DNA of 64,000 nt from Streptomyces sp. HNM0575 (GTDB taxonomy: Bacteria > Actinomycetota > Actinomycetes > Streptomycetales > Streptomycetaceae). This document shows positions 1 through 9,129 of this stretch, piece after piece. Both the position numbers and the translations under genes were made by a program. The DNA lies in assembly GCF_012726265.1 (NCBI RefSeq), contig NZ_JAASAG010000001.1, positions 1 through 64,000 of the forward strand. The letters are read 5' to 3'. The notes beneath the pieces are model-generated. The model was not told the origin of the DNA. It was given only the letters and a program-made list of their open reading frames with translations, and searched no databases. Numbering within the stretch: position 1 is the stretch's first letter; each line of letters opens with the position of its first letter.

Positions 1-1
1 T

Positions 2-793
2 GCGTCTGTGCGCGGGAGTTCGAAGGCTGCGGCGGCCGGGGCGGCGGCGGGTGCCGCCGCCGGGAACGCCGACCCCACCCAGGTGCTGCCCAACTCCCCG
101 TCCGCCCAGCACCAGCAGGGTCCGGGCGGCGGCCAGTACGACCCGAACGCGGCGACCAGCTACATGCCGCAGTCCGGCGGTGCCGGGCAGGGGCCGGGCG
201 GTGCCGGCGGCGACCGGCCCGGACAGGGCCCCAACGCCGACCCGACCCAGGTCATGCCGCCCGTGCCCGGGGCCCCGCCCCCGCCGGCGCAGTCCCCGGA
301 CGCGGGCATGCCCGACGGACCGCACCCCTGGGAGAACCAGCTGCGCGCGGCCCGCGACCGCAACGAGCAGACGCAGGTCCAGCCGCTCGACCCGAGCATG
401 GACCCGCTGCGGCGCCGCCCGCAGCGTCAGGCGCCCCCGCAGCAGCCGCCGCAGGGCCGCCGCTCCCAGGCGCCGCCGCAGGACTACTACGGACGGCAGC
501 AGCAGCGCCCGGCCCAGCCGCCGCCGCGGCGTTACGAGCCGGAGCCGCCGCCGCGCCGCGAGCCGCGCCCGAGGCGTGAGCCGAGGCAGCGCAGCGCGAA
601 TCCGATGCACATTCCCGGCCTGGGTTGTCTCAAGGGCTGCCTGTTCATGATCCTGCTTCTGGTGGTGGCGGCGGTACTGGTGTGGAATCTCACGCCGCTT
701 CCCGAGTGGTGGGAGCAGGGCAAGAGTTTCTGGGAGTCCGTTCAGAACCTCTTCGACGAGATCGGGAATCTGATCGACAGCGCTCCCAAATAG
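2..793 (+). CDS. C-terminal part of a membrane Ser/Thr protein kinase-like protein (5' end outside window)
   Basis: The reading frame is open through the left edge, so only about 263 C-terminal residues are visible and the catalytic domain is not seen. The visible part is rich in Pro, Gln, Gly and Arg and looks disordered. It carries three Thr-Gln-Val motifs (DPTQVLP, DPTQVMP, EQTQVQP). Near the end lies one transmembrane segment (around CLFMILLLVVAAVLVWNL), followed by about 35 acidic/aromatic residues. A kinase gene follows 131 bp downstream on the same strand and prfB after that, the order known for pkaA-pkaB-prfB in Streptomyces. PkaA is known for a Pro/Gln-rich C-terminal half. The kinase assignment therefore rests on context and composition, not on catalytic motifs. 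Confidence 0.6.
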   Translation, partial: ASVRGSSKAAAAGAAAGAAAGNADPTQVLPNSPSAQHQQGPGGGQYDPNAATSYMPQSGGAGQGPGGAGGDRPGQGPNADPTQVMPPVPGAPPPPAQSPDAGMPDGPHPWENQLRAARDRNEQTQVQPLDPSMDPLRRRPQRQAPPQQPPQGRRSQAPPQDYYGRQQQRPAQPPPRRYEPEPPPRREPRPRREPRQRSANPMHIPGLGCLKGCLFMILLLVVAAVLVWNLTPLPEWWEQGKSFWESVQNLFDEIGNLIDSAPK

Positions 794-924
794 CCTTCTG
801 CGTACGTGAGTTCGGAGCGAGTTCAGAGATTTGTCGACTTCCTGGGAGGGAATTCCCCCTCGAAAGTGACGGTTAGTGCGCTCCGGGCCCCTCAACCCCC
901 CTTCCGCCGCGTAGTTTTGTCGCT

Positions 925-2385
925 ATGGCACGGAAGATCGGCAGTCGCTACACCGCTCACCGGATCCTCGGCCGCGGCAGCGCCGGCACGGTGTGGCTCG
1001 GTGAAGGCCCCGAGGGCCCCGTCGCGGTCAAGCTGCTGCGCGAGGACCTCGCCTCCGACGGGGAGTTGGTGGAGCGCTTCGTGCAGGAGCGCAGCGCCCT
1101 GCTCTGCCTCGACCACCCGAGCGTGGTGGGCGTCCGCGACCTCGTCGTGGACGGCGACGACCTCGCACTCGTCATGCAGCTGGTCCGCGGTACGGATCTG
1201 CGTACGCGCCTGGAGCACGACCGCCGCATCGCTCCGCAGCCCGCGGTCTCGATCGCGGCGGACGTGGCGGACGGCCTGGCGGCGGCGCACGCGGCGGGCA
1301 TCGTCCACAGGGACGTCAAGCCGGAGAACGTACTGCTGGACGCGCTGGCCCCCGCGGGCCCCGGCGGTGCGCCGCCGGCGCTGCTCACGGACTTCGGCGT
1401 CGCCAAGCTGATCGACTCTCCCCGTACGACGCGGGCCACGTCGATCATCGGCACCCCCGACTATCTGGCGCCGGAGATCGTGGAGGGCCTGCCGCCCCGT
1501 GCGTCGGTCGACATATACGCGCTGGCCACCGTGCTCTACGAGCTCCTCGCCGGATTCACGCCGTTCGGCGGCGGGCACCCCGGCGCGGTGCTGCGCCGGC
1601 ACGTCACCGAGTCGGTGGCCCCGCTGCCCGGCATCCCCGACGAGCTGTGGCTGCTGATCCACCAGTGCCTCGCCAAGGCCCCCGCCTCGCGGCTGCGCGC
1701 GGTCGAGGTGGCGGGGCGGCTGCGGGAGCTGCTGCCCGATCTGGAGGGCCTGCCGCCGCTGGACATCGACGAACAGCCCGAGGAGCCCTACGAGCCGTAC
1801 GGCTCCTACGACCACGGCGGGACCTCCGACGGCGCCACGGGCTCCGAGGGCTCCGCGGGCTCCGGCGGGCGGTACGGGCCGGACGCGTACGCCGAGGACG
1901 GCTCCCGTGAAGCCCGTTCCGGCGGCCGTGCCGTGGCGGAGCGGGAGGGCGTGTCCGCCTCCACGGGAGGAGAGGGGCGTCCGCAGAGCGCGGGCGCCGG
2001 CGACTCGGGTCAGCCGGGCCGCTCCGGTCACGGCACGTCGGGGACGGGCCGCAGCCGCAGGGCCGCCGTGCCCCTGGTGCACGGCGGCGCGAGCCCCGAC
2101 TCCAACCGCGACACCCATACGAGCATGCGCGTGCCCGGCGCCGACGAGCTCGCGGGCGGAGCGCACGGCACCGCCCGCACCCCACGCGCGGTGGGGGAGC
2201 CGCGTGCCGGCTCCGCGCGCAACCGGCTCTCGGCCGCGGCGGCGCGGCGCCGGCGCATCAAACTCGGCGCCGGGGCGGCCGTGATCGCGGCGGTCGCCGG
2301 TCTGGGCGGTTGGCTGGCGGCGTCCGGCGACGACGGTGAGACCACGCAGCCGGCGCCCGCCGTGGAACACCCGCAGGAGCCCTGA
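925..2385 (+). CDS. pkaB: Ser/Thr protein kinase (PkaB-like), single C-terminal membrane anchor
   Basis: This is a 486-aa Hanks-type kinase. Residues 16-24 form the glycine-rich loop (GRGSAGTVW), K36 is the ATP-binding lysine (VAVKLL), HRDVKPEN gives catalytic D130, D156 opens the DFG motif, and APE is at 182-184. After about residue 280 comes a long Gly/Ser/Glu-rich low-complexity linker. A single hydrophobic segment at about 447-466 is followed by a 20-residue tail, so the kinase domain should face the cytoplasm. No extracellular PASTA sensor domain is present, so the input signal is not evident. The ATG start is chosen because the kinase domain begins only a few residues after it. It lies downstream of another kinase-like gene and upstream of prfB. 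Confidence 0.88.
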   Translation: MARKIGSRYTAHRILGRGSAGTVWLGEGPEGPVAVKLLREDLASDGELVERFVQERSALLCLDHPSVVGVRDLVVDGDDLALVMQLVRGTDLRTRLEHDRRIAPQPAVSIAADVADGLAAAHAAGIVHRDVKPENVLLDALAPAGPGGAPPALLTDFGVAKLIDSPRTTRATSIIGTPDYLAPEIVEGLPPRASVDIYALATVLYELLAGFTPFGGGHPGAVLRRHVTESVAPLPGIPDELWLLIHQCLAKAPASRLRAVEVAGRLRELLPDLEGLPPLDIDEQPEEPYEPYGSYDHGGTSDGATGSEGSAGSGGRYGPDAYAEDGSREARSGGRAVAEREGVSASTGGEGRPQSAGAGDSGQPGRSGHGTSGTGRSRRAAVPLVHGGASPDSNRDTHTSMRVPGADELAGGAHGTARTPRAVGEPRAGSARNRLSAAAARRRRIKLGAGAAVIAAVAGLGGWLAASGDDGETTQPAPAVEHPQEP

Positions 2386-2390
2386 CCGGC

Positions 2391-2578
2391 GGCCCCGGTC
2401 CGCAGCGCTCACCGGCGCCGGTCCGTGACCCGGACCGGCGCCCGGGACCCTGAACCCGGGACCCCGGTACGCGGCAGGGGCCCCGCCCGCGGGCGACCCG
2501 CGACGGCCCCGTGAGCGCTGCGTCCGCACCCCGTCCGTACCCCCGCCCCGGGCAGGAACGGCCCGGTCCCCCAGCCGT
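2391..2578 (+). other. Intergenic region between pkaB and prfB, GC-rich
   Basis: No gene is supported here. The sequence is a run of CCGG/GGACC-type GC-rich repeats that can fold into overlapping hairpins (for example around 2430-2470), which could end pkaB transcription. No U-tract is seen. Confidence 0.3.
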
Positions 2579-2584
2579 TAGGGT
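2579..2584 (+). promoter_or_regulatory. -10 element TAGGGT directing a probable leaderless prfB mRNA
   Basis: TAGGGT ends 6 nt before the prfB GTG at 2591, the distance at which transcription would start on the GTG itself. The intervening GGAGGT touches the start codon, too close to act as a normal ribosome binding site. No good -35 box is visible. Leaderless mRNAs with a TANNNT box 6-8 nt upstream of the start codon are common in actinobacteria. This is an inference from spacing. Confidence 0.5.
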
Positions 2585-2590
2585 GGAGGT

Positions 2591-3709
2591 GTGGCCATCC
2601 CCGATTTCCCCGAAGAGCTCAAGTCCCTCCGCTCCACTATGGAGTCGATCGAGGCCGTGATGGACCTCGACAGGATGAGGGGCGACATCGCCTCCCTCGA
2701 GGAGGAAGCGGCGGCCCCCGACCTGTGGGACGACGTGGAGAACGCGCAGAAGATCACCAGCAGGCTGTCCTATCTCCAGGGCCAGCTGCGCAAGGTCGAG
2801 GAGCTGCGCTCCCGCATCGACGACGTGGAGGTGCTCTTCGAGCTCGCCGGCAGCGAGGACGACGCGGACGCACGTGGCGAGGCCGAGGCCGAGCTGGAGG
2901 CGCTGCGCAAGTCGGTCGACGAGCTGGAGGTGCGCACCCTCCTCTCCGGTGAGTACGACCCGCGCGAGGCGGTCGTCAGCGTGCGCGCGGAGGCGGGCGG
3001 CGTCGACGCCGCGGACTTCGCCGAGCAGCTGATGCGCATGTATCTGCGCTGGAGCGAGCGCAGGGGCTATCCCACCGAGGTCTACGACACCAGCTACGCG
3101 GAGGAGGCGGGCATCAAGTCCGCGACCTTCGCCGTCAAGGCGCCCTACGCCTACGGCACTCTCTCCGTCGAGCAGGGCACGCACCGCATGGTGCGCATCT
3201 CGCCGTTCGACAATCAGGGCCGTCGGCAGACGTCCTTCGCGGGCGTCGAGGTGCTGCCCGTCGTAGAGCAGGTCGACCACATCGACATTCCCGAGAACGA
3301 ATTGCGGATCGATGTATTCCGCTCTTCCGGTCCCGGCGGCCAGTCGGTCAACACCACCGATTCCGCGGTGCGTATGACCCACATCCCCACGGGCATCGTC
3401 GTCTCCTGTCAGAACGAGAAGTCCCAGATCCAGAACCGCGCCGCCGCCATGCGCGTCATGCAGTCGCGTCTGCTCGCACACCGCCGTCAGGAGGAGCAGG
3501 CGAAGATGGACGCGCTCAAGGGGGACGGGGGCAACTCCTGGGGTAGCCAGATGCGTTCGTACGTCCTGCACCCGTACCAGATGGTGAAGGACTTGCGGAC
3601 GGAGCATGAAGTCGGCAATCCCCAGGCCGTTCTCGACGGGGATATCGACGGCTTTCTCGAAGCGGGCATCCGCTGGCGCAAGCAGCAGGAGCAGCAGGAC
3701 CAGGGCTGA
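2591..3709 (+). CDS. prfB: Peptide chain release factor 2
   Basis: This is a 372-aa class I release factor that terminates translation at UGA and UAA. The tripeptide anticodon SPF is at residues 204-206, which is diagnostic of RF2 (RF1 has PxT). The peptidyl-tRNA hydrolysis motif GGQ is at 249-251 within [17 protein letters not shown]. Length is normal for the family. The reading frame is continuous, so the programmed +1 frameshift of E. coli prfB is absent here. The GTG start gives the usual N-terminus (AIPDFPEEL) and lies just after a -10 box. Confidence 0.96.
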   Translation: MAIPDFPEELKSLRSTMESIEAVMDLDRMRGDIASLEEEAAAPDLWDDVENAQKITSRLSYLQGQLRKVEELRSRIDDVEVLFELAGSEDDADARGEAEAELEALRKSVDELEVRTLLSGEYDPREAVVSVRAEAGGVDAADFAEQLMRMYLRWSERRGYPTEVYDTSYAEEAGIKSATFAVKAPYAYGTLSVEQGTHRMVRISPFDNQGRRQTSFAGVEVLPVVEQVDHIDIPENELRIDVFRSSGPGGQSVNTTDSAVRMTHIPTGIVVSCQNEKSQIQNRAAAMRVMQSRLLAHRRQEEQAKMDALKGDGGNSWGSQMRSYVLHPYQMVKDLRTEHEVGNPQAVLDGDIDGFLEAGIRWRKQQEQQDQG

Positions 3710-3983
3710 ACGAGCCGTCCGCGACGGCCGCGTGAGGCCCAACATGCCACGGCCGCATAACGATTCGGGCCGCAGTCGTGAACTCCCCGTGCAGTACGGC
3801 CAATTCACACCGTTCTCGCTTGACTGAGGTGTGGAAACTGGGAAAGCTGTTCGCTCGCATGCCTGTGTCAGGGGCGCGCGCGGGGGTGAAGAGGCGGACA
3901 GAATCCGTGTCCCGGCAAGAGGCTCCGCAGCCCGTCACACAGCTGCTCCATCGAAGAATGAAACTACTGGGGGTAGTTGGCCA

Positions 3984-4712
3984 ATGATCAAATCGAAGAC
4001 GCGGCTGCGCGTGGCGCGTGTCGCTGCCGGCACCGTGTTCGCCGTCGGCGCCTCGCTCACCGCTGCGGGCGCCGCGCAGGCCGCGGACACCGACAGCGCT
4101 CCTGCGGCGCAGAACGACGGTCTCGTCGGCGGCCTCCTCGGCGGTGTGATCGGTGGTGGCGACAGCGGTGGTGACACCGGCGGCGACACTGAGGGCACCA
4201 CCGGTGGTGACGACGGTGGCGACACCGAGGGCACCGTGAGCGGCGGCGTCGACGGCGGTATCGGCGGTGACACCGAGGGCGACAACGGCGGTGACACCGA
4301 CGGCGGTTCGACCACCACGACCGGTGGCGACACCGAGGGCACCACCGGCGGCGACAACGGCGGTGACGCCAACGGCGGTTCGACCACCACGACCGGCGGT
4401 GACACCCAGGGCACCACCGGCGGCGACAACGGTGGTGACAGCGGCGGCGAGGAGCCCGCCACCATCGGCGGCTCCGGCGGCGGCGACGACACCTGCAACC
4501 TGAACGACGACAGCGTCGACTGCGAGGGCGGCAACACCCAGCCCGACAGCACCGGCAGCCAGCCCGAGCAGCCGCAGGCGCCGAAGGAGGAGCTGGCCGA
4601 CACCGGTTCCGCCGAGACGACCTTCCTGCTGGTCGGCGCCGCGACGATGATCGCGGGCGGTGTGGCCTTCCGCGTCATGCCGCGCATGATCAACCGCCGT
4701 AACGTGGCCTGA
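3984..4712 (+). CDS. Secreted cell-wall-anchored protein with LADTG sorting signal and Gly/Asp/Thr repeats
   Basis: This is a 242-aa predicted surface protein. A signal peptide (residues 1-33, AAGAAQA before the cleavage site) is followed by about 120 residues of GGDTEGTTGGD-type repeats, then a segment with two cysteines nine residues apart, then a sorting signal: LADTG at 204-208, a hydrophobic stretch, and a basic end (MINRRNVA). LAxTG is the motif recognised by class E sortases, the main streptomycete type, so covalent attachment to peptidoglycan is expected. The ATG at 3984 is preferred because it directly precedes the signal peptide and has a GGGGG-type ribosome binding site at about 3968-3973. 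The frame stays open upstream to 3831 but that part has no signal peptide character. A strong hairpin terminator follows. Function beyond surface display is unknown. Confidence 0.85.
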   Translation: MIKSKTRLRVARVAAGTVFAVGASLTAAGAAQAADTDSAPAAQNDGLVGGLLGGVIGGGDSGGDTGGDTEGTTGGDDGGDTEGTVSGGVDGGIGGDTEGDNGGDTDGGSTTTTGGDTEGTTGGDNGGDANGGSTTTTGGDTQGTTGGDNGGDSGGEEPATIGGSGGGDDTCNLNDDSVDCEGGNTQPDSTGSQPEQPQAPKEELADTGSAETTFLLVGAATMIAGGVAFRVMPRMINRRNVA

Positions 4713-4741
4713 GGTCCGCGGGCGTAATCACGCGCAAGCGA

Positions 4742-4774
4742 GGGGCCCGGAGCGCACACAGCGCTCCGGGCCCC
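4742..4774 (+). terminator. Hairpin terminator after the LADTG surface protein gene
   Basis: A perfect 14-bp stem (GGGGCCCGGAGCGC with its complement) encloses the loop ACACA. It lies between convergent genes, 29 bp after the plus-strand stop codon, so it may serve both directions. There is no U-tract, as is usual for Streptomyces. Confidence 0.75.
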
Positions 4775-4885
4775 CTCGTATGTCCTCTCGTATGTCCCCG
4801 GCGCTCGCCATCGCAGGCCGACGGGCGCACCGGCCCTCACGGCACGGGTCTCACAGCACGGGCATCACACCCCGTACCGCTCCCG

Positions 4886-5080
4886 TTACGCCACGGCCAT
4901 CCGCTGTGCCACGAGCGCCACTGCCAGCAGTCCGAGCAGCAGCGCGAACAGGGCGGTGGGGGAGAGGCTCGCGAGCGGCGACTCCCGGTGCAGGCGCTCA
5001 CGGTGTGCGCGGCAGACGGCGCAGCGGCCCTCGCTGACGGGGCCGGCGCAGTTGGCACACACCAGTCGGTCGCATGTCAT
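4886..5080 (-). CDS. Small zinc-ribbon membrane protein, unknown function
   Basis: This 64-aa protein has two CxxC knuckles near the N-terminus (CANC at about 8-11 and CAVC at about 20-23), which could bind one zinc ion, and a single transmembrane helix near the C-terminus (LFALLLGLLAVALVAQ). The ATG at 5080 is chosen over upstream starts because AGGAG lies 6 nt before it and the sequence further upstream looks non-coding. It converges on the surface-protein gene and is divergent from ftsE. I do not recognise a named family. A membrane-tethered zinc-ribbon is what the sequence shows. Confidence 0.7.
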   Translation of the reverse strand: MTCDRLVCANCAGPVSEGRCAVCRAHRERLHRESPLASLSPTALFALLLGLLAVALVAQRMAVA

Positions 5081-5511
5081 GCGAACTCCTCTCAGTCTGC
5101 CAACGACGCCGGGGAATGATCGGTTCCCCGGGGGCTGCGCTCTCGACTCCACTGTGCCAGCATCCGCGCGCGAGCGCAGATGCTCCGCCTCGTCCGCCCG
5201 CCGACGGCGCCCCTCGGCGCGTACCGGCGGAGGAAAGAACCGGGAATGCTCCGCTTCGTCCCAAAAGGCACGTGACCAAGCCCACTGCGAACGGACGCCG
5301 ACTGCGCGGCGCGCACCGGTTCGCGTAGGGTCGCCACACTCCCCCGGCTGACGGTGGGTGGGGGTCCCCCGGCGAAGCCAGGGGGAGCGCCCCCATCCGG
5401 CCAACGCCGGAAGGGAGGGGGGTCCCCGGCGCACCGGGTGCGCCCCTGAGTACCCCAGGAAGCCGCCACCCGGCTTCCGCTGCCCCTACCCCAGGCCGAC
5501 ATGGTGTATCC
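5081..5511. other. Intergenic region between the zinc-ribbon gene and ftsE; GC-rich inverted repeats
   Basis: No gene is supported in these 431 bases. Between about 5341 and 5440 lies a dense cluster of G-runs and C-runs (GGGGGTCCCCC, CCCCCGGCGAAGCCAGGGGG) that can form several alternative hairpins. This resembles dispersed repeats common in Streptomyces intergenic DNA. The ftsE promoter must lie here but no clear -35/-10 pair was identified. Confidence 0.4.
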
Positions 5512-6201
5512 GTGATCCGATTCGACAGCGTCTCCAAGTCCTACCCCAAGCAGAACCGCCCGGCGCTGCACGATGTCTCGCTGGACATCGAGCGCGGCGA
5601 GTTCGTCTTCCTGGTGGGCTCGTCCGGCTCCGGCAAGTCCACCTTCCTGCGGCTGATCCTCCGCGAAGAGCGCGCGAGCAACGGCCAGGTGCACGTACTG
5701 GGCAAGGATCTCGCCCGGCTGTCCAACTGGAAGGTGCCGCAGATGCGCCGCCAACTGGGCACCGTCTTCCAGGACTTCCGGCTGCTGGCCAACAAGACGG
5801 TCGGTGAGAACGTCGCGTTCGCGCTCGAAGTCATCGGCAAGTCCCGGGTGCAGATCCGCAAGACGGTCCCGGAAGTGCTCGACCTGGTGGGCCTCGGCGG
5901 CAAGGGCGACCGCATGCCCGGCGAGCTGTCCGGCGGCGAGCAGCAACGGGTGGCCATCGCCCGCGCGTTCGCGAACCGTCCGATGCTGCTGATCGCGGAC
6001 GAGCCGACAGGCAACCTGGACCCGCAGACCTCCGTCGGGATCATGAAGCTGCTGGACCGGATCAACCGGACGGGCACGACGGTCGTGATGGCCACGCACG
6101 ACCAGCAGATCGTCGACCAGATGCGCAAGCGCGTCGTCGAGCTGGAGCGAGGCAGGCTCGTGCGTGACCAGACGCGCGGTGTCTACGGCTACCAGCACTG
6201 A
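5512..6201 (+). CDS. ftsE: Cell division ATP-binding protein FtsE
   Basis: This 229-aa ABC ATPase partners with FtsX to control peptidoglycan hydrolases at division sites. Walker A is GSSGSGKST (36-44), the signature LSGGEQQ starts at 139, and Walker B ends in D163-E164 ([13 protein letters not shown]). The Q-loop region [19 protein letters not shown] is typical of FtsE. The GTG start gives the standard N-terminus ([11 protein letters not shown]). ftsX follows 106 bp downstream, and the pair sits in the conserved prfB-ftsEX-smpB neighbourhood. Confidence 0.95.
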   Translation: MIRFDSVSKSYPKQNRPALHDVSLDIERGEFVFLVGSSGSGKSTFLRLILREERASNGQVHVLGKDLARLSNWKVPQMRRQLGTVFQDFRLLANKTVGENVAFALEVIGKSRVQIRKTVPEVLDLVGLGGKGDRMPGELSGGEQQRVAIARAFANRPMLLIADEPTGNLDPQTSVGIMKLLDRINRTGTTVVMATHDQQIVDQMRKRVVELERGRLVRDQTRGVYGYQH

Positions 6202-6307
6202 GCCGCCGGCGGGCGCCGGCCGGTGCTGCGAACCGGAACGGCCGCGCCGCCGTCGAACAGTCTGAGCAGTCTGAGCAGTTGAGACGGCAACACACTGAAA
6301 GGACGCC

Positions 6308-7219
6308 ATGCGCGCCCAGTTCGTACTGTCGGAGATCAGCGTCGGTCTCCGCCGCAATCTCACGATGACCTTCGCGGTGATCGTTTCGGTAGCCCTGTCT
6401 CTGGCCCTCGCGGGCGGTTCCCTGCTCGCCCGCGAACAGGTCAGCACGATGAAGGGCTACTGGTACGACAAGGTCCAGGTGTCGGTCTACCTGTGCAACG
6501 AGAACGACGCCGACTCCGACCCGAACTGCGCCAAGGGCGCGGTCACCGCGCAGCAGAAGGACCAGATCCGCGGGGAGTTGGAGAAGCTCCGCGTGGTCGA
6601 CAAGGTCTACCACGAGTCCGCGGACGCGGCTTACAAGCACTACAAGGAGCAGTTCAAGGACTCGCCCCTCGCCGACTCCCTCACACCGGACCAGATGCAG
6701 GAGTCCTACCGCGTCAAGCTCAAGGACCCCACCAAGTACCGGGTGTTGCAGACCGCGTTCTCCGGCAGACCAGGGGTGCAGGAGGTACAGGACCAGCGGA
6801 ACCTGCTGGAGAACCTCTTCAATCTGCTCAACGGCATGAACATCGCTGCCCTGTTCGTGATGGGGCTGATGCTCGTCGTCGCGCTGCTGCTGATCGTCAA
6901 CACGGTCAGGGTCTCCGCGTTCAGCCGCCGCCGTGAGACGGGCATCATGCGGCTGGTGGGCGCATCCAGCTTCTACATCCAGATGCCGTTCATCCTGGAG
7001 GCGGCGATCGCGGGCCTCATCGGCGCGGGATTCGCCTGCGTACTCCTCCTCGGCGGCAAGTTCTTCCTCATCGACAGCTGGCTCGCGGAGAAGATCGCGC
7101 TCATCAACTTCATCGGCTGGGACGCCGTGTTCAAGGTGCTGCCGCTGCTCGTCGCGGTGGGAGTCCTGATGCCTGCGGTGGCCGCGTTCTTCACGCTGCG
7201 CAAGTACTTGAAGGTGTGA
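6308..7219 (+). CDS. ftsX: Cell division permease-like protein FtsX
   Basis: This 303-aa membrane partner of FtsE has a short N-terminal cytoplasmic part and a first membrane helix (about 18-40). A large extracellular domain of about 130 residues is where hydrolase regulators bind in known FtsX proteins. It is followed by three further helices (starting near ALFVMGLMLVVALLLIVNTV) and a short C-terminal tail. RRRETGIMRLVGAS is the typical FtsX coupling segment between helices 2 and 3. An AAAGGA ribosome binding site precedes the ATG. Confidence 0.94.
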   Translation: MRAQFVLSEISVGLRRNLTMTFAVIVSVALSLALAGGSLLAREQVSTMKGYWYDKVQVSVYLCNENDADSDPNCAKGAVTAQQKDQIRGELEKLRVVDKVYHESADAAYKHYKEQFKDSPLADSLTPDQMQESYRVKLKDPTKYRVLQTAFSGRPGVQEVQDQRNLLENLFNLLNGMNIAALFVMGLMLVVALLLIVNTVRVSAFSRRRETGIMRLVGASSFYIQMPFILEAAIAGLIGAGFACVLLLGGKFFLIDSWLAEKIALINFIGWDAVFKVLPLLVAVGVLMPAVAAFFTLRKYLKV

Positions 7220-7274
7220 CGCACGACGCTGGCGCCGTACGGCCAACGGGCCGTGCGGCGCCCCTCCTCTGGCT

Positions 7275-7280
7275 TAGACT
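7275..7280 (+). promoter_or_regulatory. -10 element TAGACT of a probable leaderless protease mRNA
   Basis: TAGACT ends 7 nt before the ATG at 7288 and there is no Shine-Dalgarno sequence between them, so the transcript probably begins at or next to the start codon. No convincing -35 box is seen. Confidence 0.45.
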
Positions 7281-7287
7281 CCGAATC

Positions 7288-8580
7288 ATGTCGGACTCGT
7301 GGTATTCCGCCCCATCCCCCGACAAACGCAGGGGAAGCTCCCGGCAGTTGCGCCGCGGGGCGGGTCTGGCACTGGTCTTCGCGGGCGTACTCGCGACGGG
7401 CGCGGCGACCGGTGCATGGGGCGACGGCGTACGGGCCTTCGCGGGCTCGCGTGACATGGCGGGGGAGTCCCCCGCCGAGGCGGACTTCGCCGGCGGTGCG
7501 TACGGCGACCCCGCGAGCAGAGCCGGACTGCACGAGGACACCGAGCGGGTACGGGGCGAGGGAGGCCCCGGCGGCGACGAAGCCGCCGAACAGCTGGTCA
7601 GCCGCAGCGGCGACCGCTGGTCCTCCGCCTACACCGCCCGCGAGTACGAGGGACTTCAACAGACACTCGACGGCGAATACGTGGGCGTCGGCGTCTCCGT
7701 ACGACGTCAACGGGACGCGCAGGGCGCACCGTTCGTCGCCGTCGCCCGGGTCTCGCCGGGCAGCCCCGCCGACCGTGCGGGCGTGCGCCCCGGCGACCGG
7801 CTGCGGGCCGTCGACGGCCAGGACGTCTCCGACCATCCCGTCACCGATGTCGTTGCGCGGCTGCGCGGCGCCGAGACCGGCGGCCGTTCCGCGGAGCCCT
7901 CGCCGCTGGGCAGCAGCGTGGACCTCCGGCTCGACCGCGACGGGCGGCAGTGGAAGGAGACGCTGCGCCGGTCGCGGCTCAGCGCCGACGCCGTGACCGT
8001 CCACCGCATGGGCCACGGCGTCACCCGCATCAAGGTCTCCTCCTTCACGAAGGGCTCCGCCCGGCAGGTGCGCGAGGCCGTCGCCCATGAGGTACGGGCC
8101 GGCTCCGGCCTCCTGCTCGACCTGCGCGGCAACTCCGGTGGACTGGTCGACGAGGCGGTCGAGGCGGCCTCCGTCTTCCTCGACGGCGGGCTCGTCGCCA
8201 CATACGAGGAGCACGGCCGCCAGCGCGCCCTCTACGCCGACAGCCGCCCGGGAGCGGCGGCCGGCGTCAGGACGGCGCCGCCGCTGGTGGTGCTCGTCGA
8301 CGGCGGCACGATGAGCGCCGCGGAGCTGCTGACCGGAGCGTTGCAGGACCGCGGGCGTGCCGTCGTGGTCGGCTCCCGCACCTTCGGCAAGGGGTCCGTG
8401 CAGATGCCGCGGCAGCTGCCGGACGGCTCCGTCGCGGAACTGACCGTCGGCCGCTACGCGACGCCCTCGGGCCGCTCCCTCGACGGCGAGGGCATCGTGC
8501 CGGACCTGCCGATAGACGGCCAGGGGGACGCCGCCGAGCGGGCCCGTACGGTATTGAGTGGCCTGGAGGCCCGGTCGTAG
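7288..8580 (+). CDS. S41 family C-terminal (tail-specific) processing protease, secreted or membrane-anchored
   Basis: This 430-aa CtpA-type protease has an N-terminal hydrophobic segment (about 25-45), so catalysis occurs outside the membrane. A PDZ domain spans roughly 130-215 (VSPGSPADRAGVRPGDRLRAVDG) and the peptidase domain follows. S343 (GGTMSAAELLTG) and K368 (FGKGSVQ), 25 residues apart, form the Ser/Lys catalytic dyad of the family. LRGNSGGLV is the conserved segment before the nucleophile. The ATG at 7288 is chosen because of the -10 box just upstream; the frame is open to 7216. It sits between ftsX and smpB, a conserved association in Streptomyces. Natural substrates are not evident. 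Confidence 0.9.
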   Translation: MSDSWYSAPSPDKRRGSSRQLRRGAGLALVFAGVLATGAATGAWGDGVRAFAGSRDMAGESPAEADFAGGAYGDPASRAGLHEDTERVRGEGGPGGDEAAEQLVSRSGDRWSSAYTAREYEGLQQTLDGEYVGVGVSVRRQRDAQGAPFVAVARVSPGSPADRAGVRPGDRLRAVDGQDVSDHPVTDVVARLRGAETGGRSAEPSPLGSSVDLRLDRDGRQWKETLRRSRLSADAVTVHRMGHGVTRIKVSSFTKGSARQVREAVAHEVRAGSGLLLDLRGNSGGLVDEAVEAASVFLDGGLVATYEEHGRQRALYADSRPGAAAGVRTAPPLVVLVDGGTMSAAELLTGALQDRGRAVVVGSRTFGKGSVQMPRQLPDGSVAELTVGRYATPSGRSLDGEGIVPDLPIDGQGDAAERARTVLSGLEARS

Positions 8581-8598
8581 TGGGAGAATGGCCGGGCT

Positions 8599-9129
8599 AT
8601 GGCGAAGAAGGACGACAAGAAGAAGAGCAGGGCCAAGAAGGCCGAGGACGCGCGGGGCGGCCGTAAGCTCATCGCGCAGAACAAGAAGGCCCGCCACGAC
8701 TACCACATCCTCGACACCTACGAGTGCGGCATCGCGCTCACCGGCACCGAGGTCAAGTCGCTGCGGCAGGGCCGTGCTTCGCTGGTCGACGGCTTCGCCC
8801 AGCTGGACGGCGGCGAGGTCTGGCTGCACAACGTGCACATCCCCGAATACGCACAGGGCACGTGGACGAACCACACCGCCCGGCGCAAGCGGAAGCTGCT
8901 GCTGCACCGGTACGAGATCGACAAGCTGATCGGCAAGACCCAGGAGACGGGTCACACGCTGGTGCCGCTCCAGCTGTACTTCTTCAACGGCCGGGCGAAG
9001 GTCGAGATCGCGCTCGCGAAGGGCAAGAAGGAGTACGACAAGCGGCACGCGCTGCGGGAGCGGCAGGACCGGCGGGAGTCGGACCGTGCGATGGCCGCGG
9101 CGCGGCGCCGGCAGCGGGTGAAGGTCTGA
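8599..9129 (+). CDS. smpB: SsrA-binding protein SmpB
   Basis: This 176-aa protein carries tmRNA to stalled ribosomes in trans-translation. The conserved core is present ([34 protein letters not shown]), as is the basic C-terminal tail ([17 protein letters not shown]) that enters the mRNA channel. A Lys-rich N-terminal extension of about 25 residues makes it slightly longer than the usual 155-165 aa. The partner RNA ssrA begins 244 bp downstream. Confidence 0.96.
   Translation: MAKKDDKKKSRAKKAEDARGGRKLIAQNKKARHDYHILDTYECGIALTGTEVKSLRQGRASLVDGFAQLDGGEVWLHNVHIPEYAQGTWTNHTARRKRKLLLHRYEIDKLIGKTQETGHTLVPLQLYFFNGRAKVEIALAKGKKEYDKRHALRERQDRRESDRAMAAARRRQRVKV

Noticed and set aside
2591..2700. Programmed +1 frameshift in prfB
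   Set aside because: No in-frame early TGA or slippery CTT sequence exists. The GTG frame is continuous to the end.
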